Assembly: GCF_002117005.1 (NCBI RefSeq)
Contig: NZ_CP021023.1
Location: 2,466,995-2,530,994 of the forward strand
Origin: Sedimentisphaera salicampi
Lineage (GTDB): Bacteria > Planctomycetota > Phycisphaerae > Sedimentisphaerales > Sedimentisphaeraceae
Direction of reading: 5' to 3'
Length of the DNA: 64,000 nt
The translations under genes and the position numbers were made by a program. Positions 34,458-43,314 of the stretch are shown piece after piece. Positions within the stretch are counted from its first letter, which is position 1, and the number at the start of each line of letters is the position of its first letter. The notes below the pieces were generated by a model that was given only the letters and a program-made list of their open reading frames with translations, was not told where the DNA came from and made no database searches.

Positions 34458-35066
34458 ATGGGAATAAAGGCTCAAAAACTTATCGAAAATCTTAGGCAGT
34501 ATGGGATGCTCAAAACAGGAGAAATCGTTGAGCTTGGCATCTCGAAGGAGTATCTTCGAAAGCTTACGGTACAAGGAACTGTGGAGAGGGTTTCCCGCGG
34601 CCTCTACACTCTTCCCAACAATGATTACTCGCCAATGCAGAGCATTGCTGAGGTTTCAAAACAGGTGCCCAAAGGTGTAATCTGCCTTCTTTCTGCTCTG
34701 CGTTTTCACGGATTTACAACACAGAATCCATTTGAGGTTTGGATTGCGATAGAAAATCGTTCCCGCAAACCCGAAATTAAAGCTTCTGCTAAGGTGAGGT
34801 ATGTTCGGTTTTCGCAAAGAGCATTTACCGACGGGATACAGGAGAAACGGATAGATCAGCTTAAGGTGCGAGTTTATTCGCCGGCAAAGACGGTGGCGGA
34901 TTGTTTTAAATATCGCAACAAGATAGGGCTGGATACGGCTCTGGAAGCCCTTAGAGAAGGCTGGCGGGAAAAGCGTTTTACAATGGATGAGCTTTGGAAA
35001 TACGCCAAAGTGTGCAGGGTGAGCAATGTGATGCAGCCATATCTTGAAAGCATTACTGCATTATGA
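34458..35066 (+). CDS. abiEi: AbiEi-family antitoxin (type IV toxin-antitoxin)
   Basis: This winged-helix antitoxin and autorepressor protects against the linked nucleotidyltransferase and, as a pair, can give phage abortive infection. The N-terminal wHTH has LRQYGMLKTGEIVELGIS and VSRGLYTLP. The AbiEi C-terminal domain has SALRFHGFTTQNPFEVWIAI and VYSPAKTVADCFKYRNKIG, both diagnostic. ATG 34458 is chosen from the promoter position and an AAGG upstream; ATG 34425 is possible and would add 11 residues. The toxin gene overlaps its stop by 4 bases (ATGA). The pair sits inside the RHS-bounded island. Confidence 0.88.
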   Translation: MGIKAQKLIENLRQYGMLKTGEIVELGISKEYLRKLTVQGTVERVSRGLYTLPNNDYSPMQSIAEVSKQVPKGVICLLSALRFHGFTTQNPFEVWIAIENRSRKPEIKASAKVRYVRFSQRAFTDGIQEKRIDQLKVRVYSPAKTVADCFKYRNKIGLDTALEALREGWREKRFTMDELWKYAKVCRVSNVMQPYLESITAL

Positions 35067-36004
35067 GCAATCGGGAAAAGAAAAACATAGCTGATTCCAT
35101 TTTACAGCGTCTGAAAAATTATTCGCAGATGCAAAGGGAAGATCGCGGCCTTACGCTAACAAATTATGCAATAGAGCGTTTTCTTTATCGATTGAGCAAT
35201 TCTCAATATGCCGGTCAGTTTGTTCTCAAGGGAGCGCAGCTTTTTCGGGTATGGGGGAATAATCCTTACCGGCCAACGAGAGATCTTGATTTGCTTGGGT
35301 TCGGCAATCCTGATGTTTCCCAGCTGGAGGAGGTTTTCAGAAATATTTGCCGGGTCGAAACTGATGTGCAGGACGGCATCATATATAAAGCGGAATCTGT
35401 GAGAGGGCAGGCAATTCGGGAAGATAATATGTATGACGGCGTAAGGATTAAGCTTGAATACAGAATAGGGCGTACGGGAGAATTTATGCAGGTAGATATT
35501 GGGTTTGGAGATGCGGTTGATTCTTCTGCAAAGATGGTTGCTTTCCCCTCAATCCTGAATATGCCTGCCCCCGAGCTCAGGGTGTATCCATATGAACTGG
35601 CAGTGGCGGAAAAGGTTGAAGCAATGGCAGCTCTTGGTTTTGCAAACAGTCGGATGAAAGACTTTTACGATGTGTATCAGCTTGCGGGAGAATTTGAATT
35701 CGACGGCAAACTCTTAGCTCAGGCGATTCAAACTACATTCAAGCGAAGGGGGACAGTGATACCAGAAGGGCTTCCCACTGCGTTTACCAAAGAATTCTGC
35801 GAGGACAAATTGAAACAGAGGCAGTGGGAAGCTTTTATCTCAAAAAATAGCCTAAAAGAGATTTCTTTTCCATCAGCAGCAGACAAAATAAAAGATTTTA
35901 TTCTTCCGGTGCTCAGAGCTTTGGCAGAAAGTAAAAGCTTTGAACTTATTTGGAAACCCGGCAGACAATGGAGTAAAGAAAGAAAAAATTGGAGCAACTG
36001 TTAA
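35063..36004 (+). CDS. abiEii: AbiEii-family nucleotidyltransferase toxin
   Basis: This 313-residue toxin of the type IV AbiE system is a predicted nucleotidyltransferase; characterised relatives add nucleotides to tRNA 3' ends and stop growth. Motif I is FVLKGAQLFRVW (53-64) and the metal motif is TRDLDLLGFG (72-81, Asp74 and Asp76). VAEKVEAMAALGFANSRMKDFYDVYQL near 180-205 carries the conserved Lys and Asp. It overlaps abiEi by 4 bases. The last few codons (KNWSNC) lie inside the first copy of a 70-bp repeat, so the natural C-terminus may have been replaced. Confidence 0.9.
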   Translation: MSNREKKNIADSILQRLKNYSQMQREDRGLTLTNYAIERFLYRLSNSQYAGQFVLKGAQLFRVWGNNPYRPTRDLDLLGFGNPDVSQLEEVFRNICRVETDVQDGIIYKAESVRGQAIREDNMYDGVRIKLEYRIGRTGEFMQVDIGFGDAVDSSAKMVAFPSILNMPAPELRVYPYELAVAEKVEAMAALGFANSRMKDFYDVYQLAGEFEFDGKLLAQAIQTTFKRRGTVIPEGLPTAFTKEFCEDKLKQRQWEAFISKNSLKEISFPSAADKIKDFILPVLRALAESKSFELIWKPGRQWSKERKNWSNC

Positions 36005-36050
36005 TATTCATTATGAAGGTGGAGCTGTTGAAAGATGTATAACAAAGAAC
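35981..36050 (+). repeat. 70-bp leader repeat, copy A
   Basis: It matches 36484-36553 at about 61 of 70 positions. The unit includes a GGAG ribosome site 10 bases before an ATG and the first five codons (MYNKE here). Copy A spans the end of abiEii and the start of the membrane protein gene. Confidence 0.8.
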
Positions 36051-36478
36051 ATTTAATTATCTGCTGCTTTGGGGTATTCATAGCGTTATTTTCCCTGTTT
36101 GCTATGAGGGAAAGAGGCTGGAAATTTGCATTTTACAACCTGCTTGGAGGAATCGTTTTGGCTGTTCCTCTTTATTTCTTGTCCATTTCTGAGGCCGGCT
36201 CTTTTGTCTTGTTCTTATTTGGAACGTCATTGATTGCCGGCTTTGTTATATTTGCGATATGTGAGCCGAGATACTACTTTTGGCCGTTTTTCTATGATAT
36301 TGTAATCTTGCTCTTGCTGTATGTTTTCTGGGCTGCTTATGTGTTAAATGACGGGCTTTTCATTTTTGGTTTGCCGGGCTTCGGCTTATTATCATCATTG
36401 ATTTCACTGCCTTGGGGATTCTACATTCTTTGGATTCGATGTTCCGGCAGGAAAAGCAAAATCGAGGATAAACGCTGA
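36035..36478 (+). CDS. Hypothetical multi-pass membrane protein
   Basis: This 147-residue protein has about five hydrophobic segments (residues 7-22, 30-50, 55-75, 80-105 and 110-135) and a short basic tail (CSGRKSKIEDKR). No family is recognised. GGAG lies 10 bases before the ATG, and both belong to a repeated 70-bp leader that also precedes the next gene. Small membrane proteins in RHS and toxin islands are often immunity proteins, but nothing in the sequence proves this. Confidence 0.55.
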   Translation: MYNKEHLIICCFGVFIALFSLFAMRERGWKFAFYNLLGGIVLAVPLYFLSISEAGSFVLFLFGTSLIAGFVIFAICEPRYYFWPFFYDIVILLLLYVFWAAYVLNDGLFIFGLPGFGLLSSLISLPWGFYILWIRCSGRKSKIEDKR

Positions 36479-36483
36479 CTGAA

Positions 36484-36553
36484 AGAGAAAATTGGAGCAA
36501 GTGTTAATATTCATTTTGAAATTGGAGCTGTTGAGATATGTATAAAAGAGAAC
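36484..36553 (+). repeat. 70-bp leader repeat, copy B
   Basis: Second copy of the unit at 35981-36050. It again supplies the ribosome site, ATG and first codons (MYKRE) of the downstream gene, here the lipoprotein at 36538. Confidence 0.8.
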
Positions 36554-37677
36554 AAAAAATGCGGCAGAGTTTAATCGTTCTAACAATCACTCTTTTGATC
36601 TTCATAACCGGCTGCTCAGAACAAACGCCTCAGGATTATGAGACCAAGCCTTTCACAGCAGAAAGGATCAATTATGATTTTACAAAAGTTTACTCGATAA
36701 ATTCTGAAGGCCTGATTGTTGGTTTGGCTGAACGCGGCGGCGAATCATCTCTCGCTGTTTATGATGTAAACAATGATTCGATTGCCAGAGAAATAAAGCT
36801 GAATCAAAGGATTGAACAGAAGTGTTTCATAACTGATTCAGGGCTTATTGCCGGCGTGCTGCGGGATAAGGATACAGGCAGATTTGTTTTGTTTAAGGCA
36901 GTTCCCGGCAGCACTGAGATTCAAAGAACTTCAATTTCCGGCGCTGATATGTTGCTTGAGAAGAAAAAGTTTCACTTGGTTGGATATTCCGAAAGCTACG
37001 AGGGAACTGTTCGTCCTTTTGTTATCTCAGAAGACGGAAAGATTGAAAAGCCGGCCTTCCACGGCAAGATCAAAGCGTTAGCTGATAACGGCATGTACGC
37101 CGCTGAGCCGCAAAAAGATGCAGGCGATAAAATAATATTCGGCAAACTGGGCACGGAAGAGATCGAGGAAGTTAGCTTTCCGGTTTATCATTTTATATGC
37201 GATATAAACGAAGATGGAGATATTATCGCCTCAGTGTTTAATCAAGGCAGAAAGGGGCTGGCTGCGGTTAGCAAGAGCGGCAAAACTGATTTTATAAATT
37301 CTCCCACGGCTGTGTACGGGCTATTTACAGGCTCGGGCATTGTTTACGACTTCTTTTCCGATAAGACAAACAACTTAACCCTTGCGTGCAGAACTGATGG
37401 AAATACCGTAGAATTAGAGTCTTTGGGCAACCGGAGCGGAAAATATTACTGGAACGAAAACCTTAATGCAGCAATTGCTTCATTCTCAGGGAGCGGGCTC
37501 ATATACTGGAAACCGGAAAACAGCGTTGTTTATCAGTGGCGGCCGGAAGGCTGCAATGATTTCCAAAACATCCTGATCGATGATACTGCACGCAGCGGCA
37601 ACGCCCTTATAACGGTTTATTGTGATGGCAAAGCTCCAGCTTTTTATGCGGCATCAGCTGATGAGATAAGCAAATAA
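36538..37677 (+). CDS. Hypothetical lipoprotein
   Basis: This 379-residue exported protein has a basic N-terminus, a hydrophobic core (LIVLTITLLIFI) and a lipobox ending TGC near residue 26, so it should be a lipid-anchored envelope protein. The body has repeated beta-strand-like units with GLI, GDI and DNG turns about 45 residues apart, as in beta-propellers; this is inference. No family is recognised. The start is taken in the 70-bp leader repeat, which offers GGAG 10 bases upstream; an inner ATG at 36559 would still give a signal peptide. The stop codon overlaps the start of the right RHS fragment. Confidence 0.6.
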   Translation: MYKREQKMRQSLIVLTITLLIFITGCSEQTPQDYETKPFTAERINYDFTKVYSINSEGLIVGLAERGGESSLAVYDVNNDSIAREIKLNQRIEQKCFITDSGLIAGVLRDKDTGRFVLFKAVPGSTEIQRTSISGADMLLEKKKFHLVGYSESYEGTVRPFVISEDGKIEKPAFHGKIKALADNGMYAAEPQKDAGDKIIFGKLGTEEIEEVSFPVYHFICDINEDGDIIASVFNQGRKGLAAVSKSGKTDFINSPTAVYGLFTGSGIVYDFFSDKTNNLTLACRTDGNTVELESLGNRSGKYYWNENLNAAIASFSGSGLIYWKPENSVVYQWRPEGCNDFQNILIDDTARSGNALITVYCDGKAPAFYAASADEISK

Positions 37678-37940
37678 TGTGCAGCATACAATGCCTGGCT
37701 TCTGTATCTTCTGGAGGACAAATGATCGAATACAAATACGATGCGTTGGGGCGCAGGGTTGCGGCAAGCTCGGGCGGCGTGGAAACGTACCGCCTATATG
37801 ATACGCTCGGCCGTTGCGTGAAGGAGCTCACCACTGCCGATTCCGGCGAAACGCTGGCCGGCGAGGATGAATACGTTTACGGCAGCGGGTTTGGCGAGGC
37901 GGTCAGGTTTGATAGCGTCTTTTCTTTGGCAAGGCTTTAG
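37677..37940 (+). pseudogene. RHS/YD-repeat gene fragment (right)
   Basis: This 87-codon open stretch has IEYKYDALGRRV, YRLYDTLGRCVKEL, then AGEDEYVYGSGFGEAV, which is ordinary RHS repeat sequence. It has no start motif, signal, core DPxGL motif or toxin tip. It is cut off shortly before the rmuC stop. It extends beyond the left fragment's homology, so the two are not simple copies of one short gene. Confidence 0.7.
37696..37829 (+). repeat. 134-bp direct repeat, right copy (RHS sequence)
   Basis: Direct repeat of 32448-32581 (offset 5248, two mismatches), right boundary of the island. Confidence 0.95.
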
Positions 37941-37957
37941 CTTTTCTAATTGGAGCA

Positions 37958-39292
37958 TCAATCCTGCTGGTTTTCTTTGAGTGTTCTGGTTCTCTTTTCC
38001 ACCTCAGAGAGCTGTTTTATATCTTTATCGTTTTGCACCATCTGGTTGATTTTTCTCGCCTGCGGCATAAGGCGAGCTTCCAGCGAAGATACAGAGCTGT
38101 TGTAAGACTGCACAGTTTTATCGATATTTTTCCCAATATCTCCAAGGTGTTCAGAGAAAGTGCTGAGGCGTTTGCAAAGCTCGAGCGCCTCGTCGTGAAT
38201 CTTTCGAGCCTGTTCTGCAACCTCCTGCTGTTTCCAGCCGTAAGCCACAGCCTTAAGCAAAGCTATTAGCGTGGTAGGGGTGGCGAGGACCACCTGCTTT
38301 TTGATCCCGCGTTCTATCAAATCGGGCTTTTTCTCCAAAGCCGCGCTGAAGAACATCTCACCCGGGAGGAAAAGCACCACAAATTCAGGGCTCTGTTCAA
38401 ACTGTTTGCCGTATTGTTTGCTCCCGAGCTTATCTATTTGGTCTGCGATATGGCCTGCGTGGCGATCGAGCTGCTTCTCTTTCTCGCTTTCCTGCTCGGC
38501 CTCGAGCGAATCGAGGTATGCCTCAAGCGGCGCCTTGGAATCCACCACAATCTTCTTGCCGTTCGGCAGGTTCACAATCATATCCGGCCTGTCCCTGCTG
38601 CCTTCGGCTGTGGTCTGCTCGGAGAAATCGCAAAACCTGCTCATACCAGCAATCTCCACAACATTCCTTAGCTGTATCTCGCCCCATCTGCCCCGCACCG
38701 CAGGTCTGCGAAGGGCGGTAACGAGCTTGGCAGTTTCTCGCTTGATATCCGCCTCAGACTGCTTCAATGCGTTTATCTGCTCGCCGAGAACCTTGAACGA
38801 GCTGTATCTTGCCTTGTCAGATTCAGCAAGCTTTTTGTCCATATTCCCGAGCGATTCCTTTATAGGCTTCACGAGCTCATCAAACTTATCACGTTTCTTT
38901 TCCAGCTCGCTCTTTGCCTCTGCGTGGTGTTTTGTGAGGCTTTCTTTGGCGAGTTTGAGGAATTCCTCGCTGTTTTTGCTCAGAGCTTCCGAGGATATAG
39001 ACTTGAACGAATCCTCAAGCTGCTTTTTCATTTCCTTGAGCTGTTCAACCTCTCGTTTATGGGCATTCGCTCTCTCTTCGAGCTGGGTTTTGAGTGATGT
39101 TTTTTCTGTTTTGAGCTCGAAATTTTCGTTGCGCAAACTCTCAAGCTCTCCTTCAAGCGAAGAGAGGCTTTCCTGCGCCTCAGCGAGCTTTTGTTCAGCG
39201 GCCTTTCTGGCTGAGAGGCAAAGAAAAAGTTTAACCGCAGCAGCAGCCGCTGCGGCAAAAAGCGATGCTATAATAATCTCTGTGGGTCCCAT
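37958..39292 (-). CDS. rmuC: DNA recombination protein RmuC
   Basis: RmuC is a predicted nuclease-like protein that limits recombination at inverted repeats. This copy has 444 residues: an N-terminal membrane anchor (IIIASLFAAAAAAAVKLFLCL), a long coiled coil at about 25-190, and the conserved core with RGRWGEIQLRNVVEIAGM near 200, GKKIVVDSKAPLEAY near 245, VVLFLPGEMFFSAAL near 305 and ATPTTLIALLKAVAYGWKQ near 340. The VVDSKAPL stretch resembles a restriction-nuclease active site. It has its own promoter and converges with the RHS remnant, so it forms the conserved right flank of the island. Confidence 0.95.
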   Translation of the reverse strand: MGPTEIIIASLFAAAAAAAVKLFLCLSARKAAEQKLAEAQESLSSLEGELESLRNENFELKTEKTSLKTQLEERANAHKREVEQLKEMKKQLEDSFKSISSEALSKNSEEFLKLAKESLTKHHAEAKSELEKKRDKFDELVKPIKESLGNMDKKLAESDKARYSSFKVLGEQINALKQSEADIKRETAKLVTALRRPAVRGRWGEIQLRNVVEIAGMSRFCDFSEQTTAEGSRDRPDMIVNLPNGKKIVVDSKAPLEAYLDSLEAEQESEKEKQLDRHAGHIADQIDKLGSKQYGKQFEQSPEFVVLFLPGEMFFSAALEKKPDLIERGIKKQVVLATPTTLIALLKAVAYGWKQQEVAEQARKIHDEALELCKRLSTFSEHLGDIGKNIDKTVQSYNSSVSSLEARLMPQARKINQMVQNDKDIKQLSEVEKRTRTLKENQQD

Positions 39293-39323
39293 TTATACCT
39301 CAAGAAATAATAACCAAAGGCAA

Positions 39324-39351
39324 ATTGTATCAGAATTTCCTAAGGCGTAAA
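39324..39351 (-). promoter_or_regulatory. Promoter of rmuC
   Basis: On the minus strand TTTACG (39351-39346) and TACAAT (39329-39324) are 16 bases apart, 32 bases before the rmuC ATG. Confidence 0.5.
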
Positions 39352-39486
39352 GCTCGCCTGCATTACAGGCAAGTCAATGGAGCTGAATAGTATGCCAATT
39401 ATAGCAATTGTATTGTAAAATCATTTTATTTTGCAAGTCAGTAAAGTAAAAAATAAAGACAATTAGTAGATAAAATTTCAGAGACC

Positions 39487-40905
39487 TTACTTAGCCCCCC
39501 AAAGCGTATCTCTCGTGTCTATTTTAGACCACTTCTTGATAGAATCAACGACCTGCTGGATCATATCCTGATATGCTGGATTATCCGAGATATTGGTAAT
39601 TTCTAAGGGGTCATTTTGTAAATCATACATATCAACAGAATCCAGCTCCGGCTCATAGATAACCTTGAACCTTCCGTCAAAATGCATAACGGCTTTGCCC
39701 CATCCCCAATACTGCATTTCACTTCTGACAAAAGAACGGTGGCTATTTGATTCTCCTATAAGATAGGGCAGCAAAGACTTGCCCTGAACATTTTCAGGGG
39801 TGTCAAATTTGAGCATATCCATAAAAGTTGGGAATAAATCTATCAGCTCAACAAGCTCTTCGCTTCTTTTGCCCTGCGGAATTAAACCAGGCATACTCAT
39901 AATAATTGGAACTCTGACAGATTCCTCGAAAAAATTCATCTTACCCCACTTGTGATGGCATCCAAGCATTTCGCCGTGGTCTGAGACATACACAATAAGA
40001 GTATCCTCCCTGATTCCGAGACGGTCAACCTCATCAAGGACTTCTTTGAACATATCATCAGAAAACTTCAATCCTGCGTAATATGCCCTCATTCTGTCAT
40101 TTTTTTCATCATCCGGCGGAACTTCGCCTTCTGATGAAAGATACGGATGAGCATCATCAAGGTCGTCAGCAGGATATTGAGGAAGCTGAAAATTCACACC
40201 TTCAAACTCATCCCAGTTTTCTTTAGGCGGCATATACGGGCCGTGAGGTTTCAGAAAGGAGCATTGTATAAACCAGCTTTTATCCATATTATCCCGCATA
40301 AACTGAATTGTCCTTTCCTTCACCTGATATTCGAAATGCGCCTCTTTGGTATATACAGACGGGCTGTTATCTTTAGGGGGATCCGAGGAGATCCTGTAAT
40401 TTTCCAGATCATCCGGTTCTTCGAAGTGCCTCCATAGTGAATATTTCCACAATCCATTTTTTATATCCCAATCTATCTCGTCTCGGCCAAAGATATGGAG
40501 TTTGCCGTATAGAGCTGCTGTCATACCATTCTCTCTCATAATTTGAGTATAGCTTTTCAGATCTGTATGAGAATAGTTAGAGTTTGCCCATACCCCTGTA
40601 GTATGAGACGGGCATCCCTGCATCATTGCATTTCTGCTCGGCACACAAAGCGGACACTGACAGTATGCCCTGTTAAAATATATTCCAGCAGAGGCAAGTT
40701 GATCTAAAGCGGGAGTTCTGGCGTAGGGGTCGCTATTGATTCCCATTGCCTGCGGCCTGTGCTGGTCTGTCATTAAAAACAATACGCGTTTAGGCCTCTT
40801 AAATTTTTTAAAGCTTATAAATGCCTTCGAGCTTTCGTTCAAGGCAGCTATCGAAGCTGCCGTGGCGGCAGAAATTCTCAAAAATTCTCTTCTTGTAACA
40901 CTCAT
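39487..40905 (-). CDS. Tat-exported Cys-type sulfatase of the ECF-sigma operon
   Basis: This 472-residue S1 sulfatase has the twin-arginine leader TRREFLRISAATAAS and a MTDQHRP metal segment, as in choline-sulfatase-like and heparan-type enzymes. The formylglycine motif is CVPSRNAMMQG near residue 85, i.e. CxPSR with QG for the usual TG. Later metal ligands are in YVSDHGEMLG near 300. It is the last gene of the run sigma-FecR-LamG-LamG-sulfatase and starts 32 bases after the second LamG gene, so it is expected to respond to the same ECF sigma factor. It differs clearly from the four sulfatases at 4969-10845. Confidence 0.92.
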   Translation of the reverse strand: MSVTRREFLRISAATAASIAALNESSKAFISFKKFKRPKRVLFLMTDQHRPQAMGINSDPYARTPALDQLASAGIYFNRAYCQCPLCVPSRNAMMQGCPSHTTGVWANSNYSHTDLKSYTQIMRENGMTAALYGKLHIFGRDEIDWDIKNGLWKYSLWRHFEEPDDLENYRISSDPPKDNSPSVYTKEAHFEYQVKERTIQFMRDNMDKSWFIQCSFLKPHGPYMPPKENWDEFEGVNFQLPQYPADDLDDAHPYLSSEGEVPPDDEKNDRMRAYYAGLKFSDDMFKEVLDEVDRLGIREDTLIVYVSDHGEMLGCHHKWGKMNFFEESVRVPIIMSMPGLIPQGKRSEELVELIDLFPTFMDMLKFDTPENVQGKSLLPYLIGESNSHRSFVRSEMQYWGWGKAVMHFDGRFKVIYEPELDSVDMYDLQNDPLEITNISDNPAYQDMIQQVVDSIKKWSKIDTRDTLWGAK

Positions 40906-40937
40906 ATAATTATCCTTTTTTTTAATTTCATCAGTTC

Positions 40938-43241
40938 TTAAGGCCAGGTCAAATCACTTTCGAGCCAAATTGCTGCCAAGCCCAAGAGATCATGATAATC
41001 GCAAACACCATCTCCATTTATATCTCCTTCAGGCGGTTGGAGAGCTGAATTTGTTCCTGTCCAAGATGTCAAAGAGAGTATTTGCTGATGAGTTAAAGCA
41101 GTTGAATAGATTCTCAGTTCATCAATCTTTCCCTTGTAAAACCCAAGATCAGGATCCTTGCCCAATTTAAAACCCCGCCACAGATTAAAGCCAGAAGGGA
41201 TTTTTTCTTTTTGCTGTGCAACTTTCAAAACACCGTCAAGGAAAATATTTAATGTTTTTTCTGACTTTTCAAAGACAAAGGCCAGATGATGCCATCTTTC
41301 CGACCAGTCCTGCGGGGCAGCCTTTAAGCAGGCCTTGCCGAAAGCAATATTTCCTTCATTACCGGGAAACATAATTCTTTCCAGTTTGTCCTGTTTGTAG
41401 GCCCCATTTGAAACACACATTTTTTCGAGAAAATCTCTTTCACCCTTAAACCAAAAGGCGACTGTGAATCCTGAGGCCCCTCCGGTAATAGAGCCGGCTT
41501 GATCACCGCCCCAATCAAAGAAAGATATGCTGTAAGTTCCGTCGAGATAAACGCAGCCGACATTTTCATCCGATTTAGCCCAGCTGTCATTATAATCTCT
41601 TACTATTTCCTGACAGATAACATCCCTGCCATTTCCAGAGCTGTCCTGAACTAATTGCCCCTGCCCATCAAATTTGTAGTGTATTTCTAAAGTGCCTGAT
41701 GATTCCGGCGGAGGCGAAGAATACACCCAATGCCCCCCTGTATCGTAATCAAACACCATTTTCGCAAAATCTTTGAGATCAATCCTCCTGTCTAAGTTCA
41801 AGTCTTGCGGGAACTTTTCCTCAATATACACAGAGGGCATCAGATAGAAATCATCCAGCCACAAACTGCCTGAAGAATTGGCTGGAGAATTTGCAATATT
41901 TTCTAAATAAAAAGCAAATGAAACAATGCTCGAAACATCTATATCTTCCGAAAGGCTGCTTAAAACAATGCGTTGTGGGCTCCACCGCCAATGCGGGAGC
42001 TGAGAAACATCATTCAAAAGCAAAATCTCTTCGCTTTCATTGTTTGAATCAGTAAAAACTGCTTTCAGTTTTGCAGGCTCGCTCTCTTCGGCGCAAAGGA
42101 TTTCAAAATTAAAAACAGAGCTTTGGAAAATCCCCAGATTGACCGGTTTATCAAATGTATATTCCATAAAACCACCAAACTCAGCGGAGTCCAGCTGATA
42201 ATCAATTTTCAAAGAAGACTCCCCGCCTTCTGGATTATGCCATATATCAGAATCATTGCTCAAAGAGATGCTGCTGCTTGTAAACATATCTGCTGCAGGG
42301 CACTGCTCAATCTCAATCTCTTCACTCAATGAAAAACTCCAAACATCGCCCTTAATAATATTCTGTTTATCAGTTTCTGTATCTACGCGCCAGAAATACT
42401 GTTTCCCTGAACAAAGAAGTTCGCTTATGTCAAAATCCTTAACCAAGGGGCCAAGATTAAATGCTTGAACATCTTCAGAGCTGTTAACCGCCTGCTCTAC
42501 GCTCTCCTGAGATTCTCCAATATATAATATCTGACCTGCCGAATTGATTCCCGGAATCCACGAAAGGGAATCTTCCTCACAGGAAGACAAAAATCCTCCA
42601 TCTCGGGGAAAGGGGGCTCTGGAGGCTGATAAATGCTGTTCGCTAATAAGGGCATAACCCATAAGATAAAACGGTTTGCCGGACTTTTCGCTTACAGCAG
42701 AGATTTCAGCATTCGGAGAGTCTGGAACCCACGAGTATTCAGCGGTAATGATTGAATTGCTGTTATCCCCATCACTCCATTTTATATTGTTCTTTTCCCC
42801 TTCAGCCCCTGTTACCGAGAATTTGCACCAGTTCCAAGGCCAAGCAAGGAAAATACGCACTTTCAACTCAAAACCAACAGGGAGATTGGAGAAATTAATC
42901 TTCATATCCTGATAATCATGGCCAATTGCGTAGGTATTAAGAAGGTTGAATAAATCCTGATTATCACCGGTATAATAAACTCCTCCCTCTGAATATTTAT
43001 CCCCATAATTATCCATACCGCTCAAACCTGCATTCGAATTATCGTAGCTAAAGCCTTGAACTTCCACATCAACCGCATCAGGCGGACTGTTTCCAGGGTT
43101 CCCCACATTTACTGCTGTTATTTCGTATCCGCTCAAAACAGCAGCATCTTCCGGATTCGTAAAATTCTTATTTATTTGCCAAGAGCCTGCTGCGGCAAAC
43201 TGCTGAAAAACAAGAACAATTATAACAGTATGTATCTTCAT
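40938..43241 (-). CDS. Secreted multidomain LamG/dockerin-like protein (downstream paralogue)
   Basis: This 767-residue protein has a Sec signal (IIVLVFQQFAAAG). Domains, by eye: an N-terminal beta domain at about 25-200 containing WSDGDN and MGYALI; a fibronectin-like segment ending YFWRVDTETD near 285; a carbohydrate-binding-like region to about 480; a dockerin-type calcium loop DLNLDRRIDLKDF near 490; a LamG domain at about 520-720 (FWFKGERDF, RWHHLAFVFE, IDELRIYSTAL); and a C-terminal second calcium loop DINGDGVCDYHDL. It shares this order with the paralogue at 43315-45639. It is probably a surface glycan-binding or scaffold protein; no catalytic site is seen. A hairpin terminator precedes it. 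Confidence 0.78.
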   Translation of the reverse strand: MKIHTVIIVLVFQQFAAAGSWQINKNFTNPEDAAVLSGYEITAVNVGNPGNSPPDAVDVEVQGFSYDNSNAGLSGMDNYGDKYSEGGVYYTGDNQDLFNLLNTYAIGHDYQDMKINFSNLPVGFELKVRIFLAWPWNWCKFSVTGAEGEKNNIKWSDGDNSNSIITAEYSWVPDSPNAEISAVSEKSGKPFYLMGYALISEQHLSASRAPFPRDGGFLSSCEEDSLSWIPGINSAGQILYIGESQESVEQAVNSSEDVQAFNLGPLVKDFDISELLCSGKQYFWRVDTETDKQNIIKGDVWSFSLSEEIEIEQCPAADMFTSSSISLSNDSDIWHNPEGGESSLKIDYQLDSAEFGGFMEYTFDKPVNLGIFQSSVFNFEILCAEESEPAKLKAVFTDSNNESEEILLLNDVSQLPHWRWSPQRIVLSSLSEDIDVSSIVSFAFYLENIANSPANSSGSLWLDDFYLMPSVYIEEKFPQDLNLDRRIDLKDFAKMVFDYDTGGHWVYSSPPPESSGTLEIHYKFDGQGQLVQDSSGNGRDVICQEIVRDYNDSWAKSDENVGCVYLDGTYSISFFDWGGDQAGSITGGASGFTVAFWFKGERDFLEKMCVSNGAYKQDKLERIMFPGNEGNIAFGKACLKAAPQDWSERWHHLAFVFEKSEKTLNIFLDGVLKVAQQKEKIPSGFNLWRGFKLGKDPDLGFYKGKIDELRIYSTALTHQQILSLTSWTGTNSALQPPEGDINGDGVCDYHDLLGLAAIWLESDLTWP

Positions 43242-43252
43242 TCTTTTCCCCT

Positions 43253-43286
43253 AAAAAAGGCCTGCCTGAAAAACAGAGCAGGCCTT
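43253..43286 (-). terminator. Intrinsic terminator/attenuator between the two LamG genes
   Basis: On the minus strand a perfect 9-bp stem (AAGGCCTGC, 12-base loop, GCAGGCCTT) runs into six T residues in all, ending at 43253, just 11 bases before the next ATG. It lies after the first LamG gene and inside the operon, so it should reduce transcription of the second LamG gene and the sulfatase. Confidence 0.75.
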
Positions 43287-43314
43287 TGTTCGTTTTGTTT
43301 AAAATAAGCGGAAT

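Noticed and set aside
38271-39350. Long plus-strand open frame (about 359 codons) opposite rmuC
   Set aside because: Serine-rich shadow of the rmuC coiled coil with no ribosome site or motif; rmuC on the other strand is certain.
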